DNA of 14,415 nucleotides, from contig CAMNQN010000068.1 in NCBI GenBank assembly GCA_946549155.1, positions 1-14,415 on the forward strand, given 5' to 3'. The notes beneath the pieces were generated by a model that saw nothing but the letters and a program-made list of their open reading frames with translations, was not told the origin of the DNA and did not search any database. Origin of the DNA: an uncultured Lachnospiraceae bacterium. Its GTDB lineage: Bacteria > Bacillota > Clostridia > Lachnospirales > Lachnospiraceae. Of this stretch, positions 14,028 to 14,415 are shown piece by piece; positions within the stretch are counted from its first letter, which is position 1, and each line of letters begins with the position of its first letter. Both the position numbers and the translations under genes were made by a program.

Positions 14028-14415
14028 TGGATGTGCCTCCCTTCTTAAGGGCGGCATCCAGCGCTAACAGATCATTTCTGAACGGAATGACCTTCTGCTG
14101 CGGCAGTGCAGCTTTGTTTTCAAGGGGAGGAAGCAGCGGTACATCTGCGTAAGTTCGCCTGTAAAGGCTCTGCAGGCTGTCCGGATCTGCCGCATTCAGC
14201 CGGACTGCTTCATCCACGGTTTTGACTGCACTGGCAAATCCGCTTCTTTCTGTAAGTTCAGCAAGAACTTTGAGTACCCTCCCCCGTTCCCTGCTCTCGC
14301 AGTTATCCATATATATCTGCATGGTCTGGGGCATCATGTCATAAATGCCACTGTTACGCAGAGTGTTGAACGGCGAATTCTGATCGCCACCAACAGCACA
14401 TTATTTTATCCTTCT
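14020..14415 (-). pseudogene. istA: IstA transposase, C-terminal part, apparently frameshifted at the window edge
   Basis: The open part (14020 to about 14376) encodes the C-terminal accessory region of IstA: NTLRNSGIYDMMPQTMQIY, then SRERGRVLKVLAELTERSGF, ending KKGGTSNV. The N-terminal HTH and the DDE catalytic core would be beyond the window. In this frame a TAA occurs at 14401-14403. The family-like reading can be restored by two one-base insertions, one after ATG near 14397 (GTG instead of TG) and one in the AGAA near 14379, which gives KDKIM, VLLVAIR and NSPFN in a row. It is therefore either a damaged istA or sequence error at a contig end. Confidence 0.75.

Larger units (their letters stand above)
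9017..14415 (-). mobile_element. Recombination end of an integrative (Tn916/Tn1549-like) element, continuing past right edge
   Basis: From the boundary near uvrB inward the gene order is int, int, xis-like HTH, small ORF, Orf8-like HTH, then a remnant of the preceding gene. This is the order seen at the integrase end of Tn916/Tn1549-type conjugative transposons, where a sigma factor, HTH regulator, xis and int follow one another. The coding strand is much richer in A and T than the uvrA/uvrB block. The exact attachment site is not determined: it should lie between the uvrB leader and 9108, and the left coordinate given is an estimate. No conjugation genes are inside the window, so mobility cannot be judged. 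An IS21-family element is nested within it. Confidence 0.6.
12897..14415 (-). mobile_element. IS21-family insertion sequence (right end present, left part beyond window)
   Basis: It contains an istA 3' part, istB and a third small ORF, all on the minus strand and overlapping. IS21 elements begin with TG and end with CA and carry repeated internal binding sites near their ends. The stretch just before the remnant gene is full of TGCAA words and two 17-base direct repeats. I place the end at about 12897 (TGCATAAAATTGCAAAAG), but 12883 or 12907 would also fit. The other end, and hence the target duplication, cannot be seen. Confidence 0.7.

Overview
The window looks like chromosomal DNA from a Gram-positive anaerobe of the Clostridia, most likely the Lachnospiraceae. 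The reasons are the purine-rich Shine-Dalgarno sites, the clostridial-type LexA box, the FMN riboswitch in front of a RibU-type ECF S component, the YARHG lipoprotein-like gene, and the style of the integrative element. The assignment is inference; no rRNA or tRNA is present. Every gene I can support reads on the minus strand, so the gene order in transcription runs from high to low coordinates.

Host block (1 to about 8.95 kb, GC-rich). From the right: uvrB and uvrA (nucleotide excision repair), a secreted or anchored YARHG-domain protein, a riboflavin transporter preceded by a complete FMN riboswitch, terminator and promoter, a Nudix ADP-ribose pyrophosphatase-like enzyme, tsaE, and the 5' end of tsaB (t6A tRNA modification), which runs off the left edge.

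uvrB leader (about 8.76-9.02 kb). This carries a perfect LexA operator, a candidate extended -10, a long nested inverted repeat lying directly before the uvrB ribosome binding site, and an outer palindrome that surrounds the LexA box and could also terminate transcription arriving from the integrase genes.

Integrative element (about 9.02 to beyond 14.4 kb, distinctly AT-richer). Its recombination module holds two different, apparently intact tyrosine recombinases in tandem, preceded by a small excisionase-like HTH protein. Further upstream are long hairpins, a GC-rich structured block with a small ORF whose ribosome binding site sits in a hairpin loop, and a Tn916 Orf8-like HTH protein. The order (sigma-like remnant, HTH, xis, int) matches the right-hand end of Tn916/Tn1549-type conjugative transposons. 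An IS21-family element (istA remnant, istB and a third small ORF) has landed in the gene upstream of the HTH gene and left only its 3' tail. The far end of the integrative element is not in the window.

The most interesting material is the tandem recombinase/Xis module with its structured leader, the nested palindromes between that module and uvrB, and the third small gene translationally coupled to istB.
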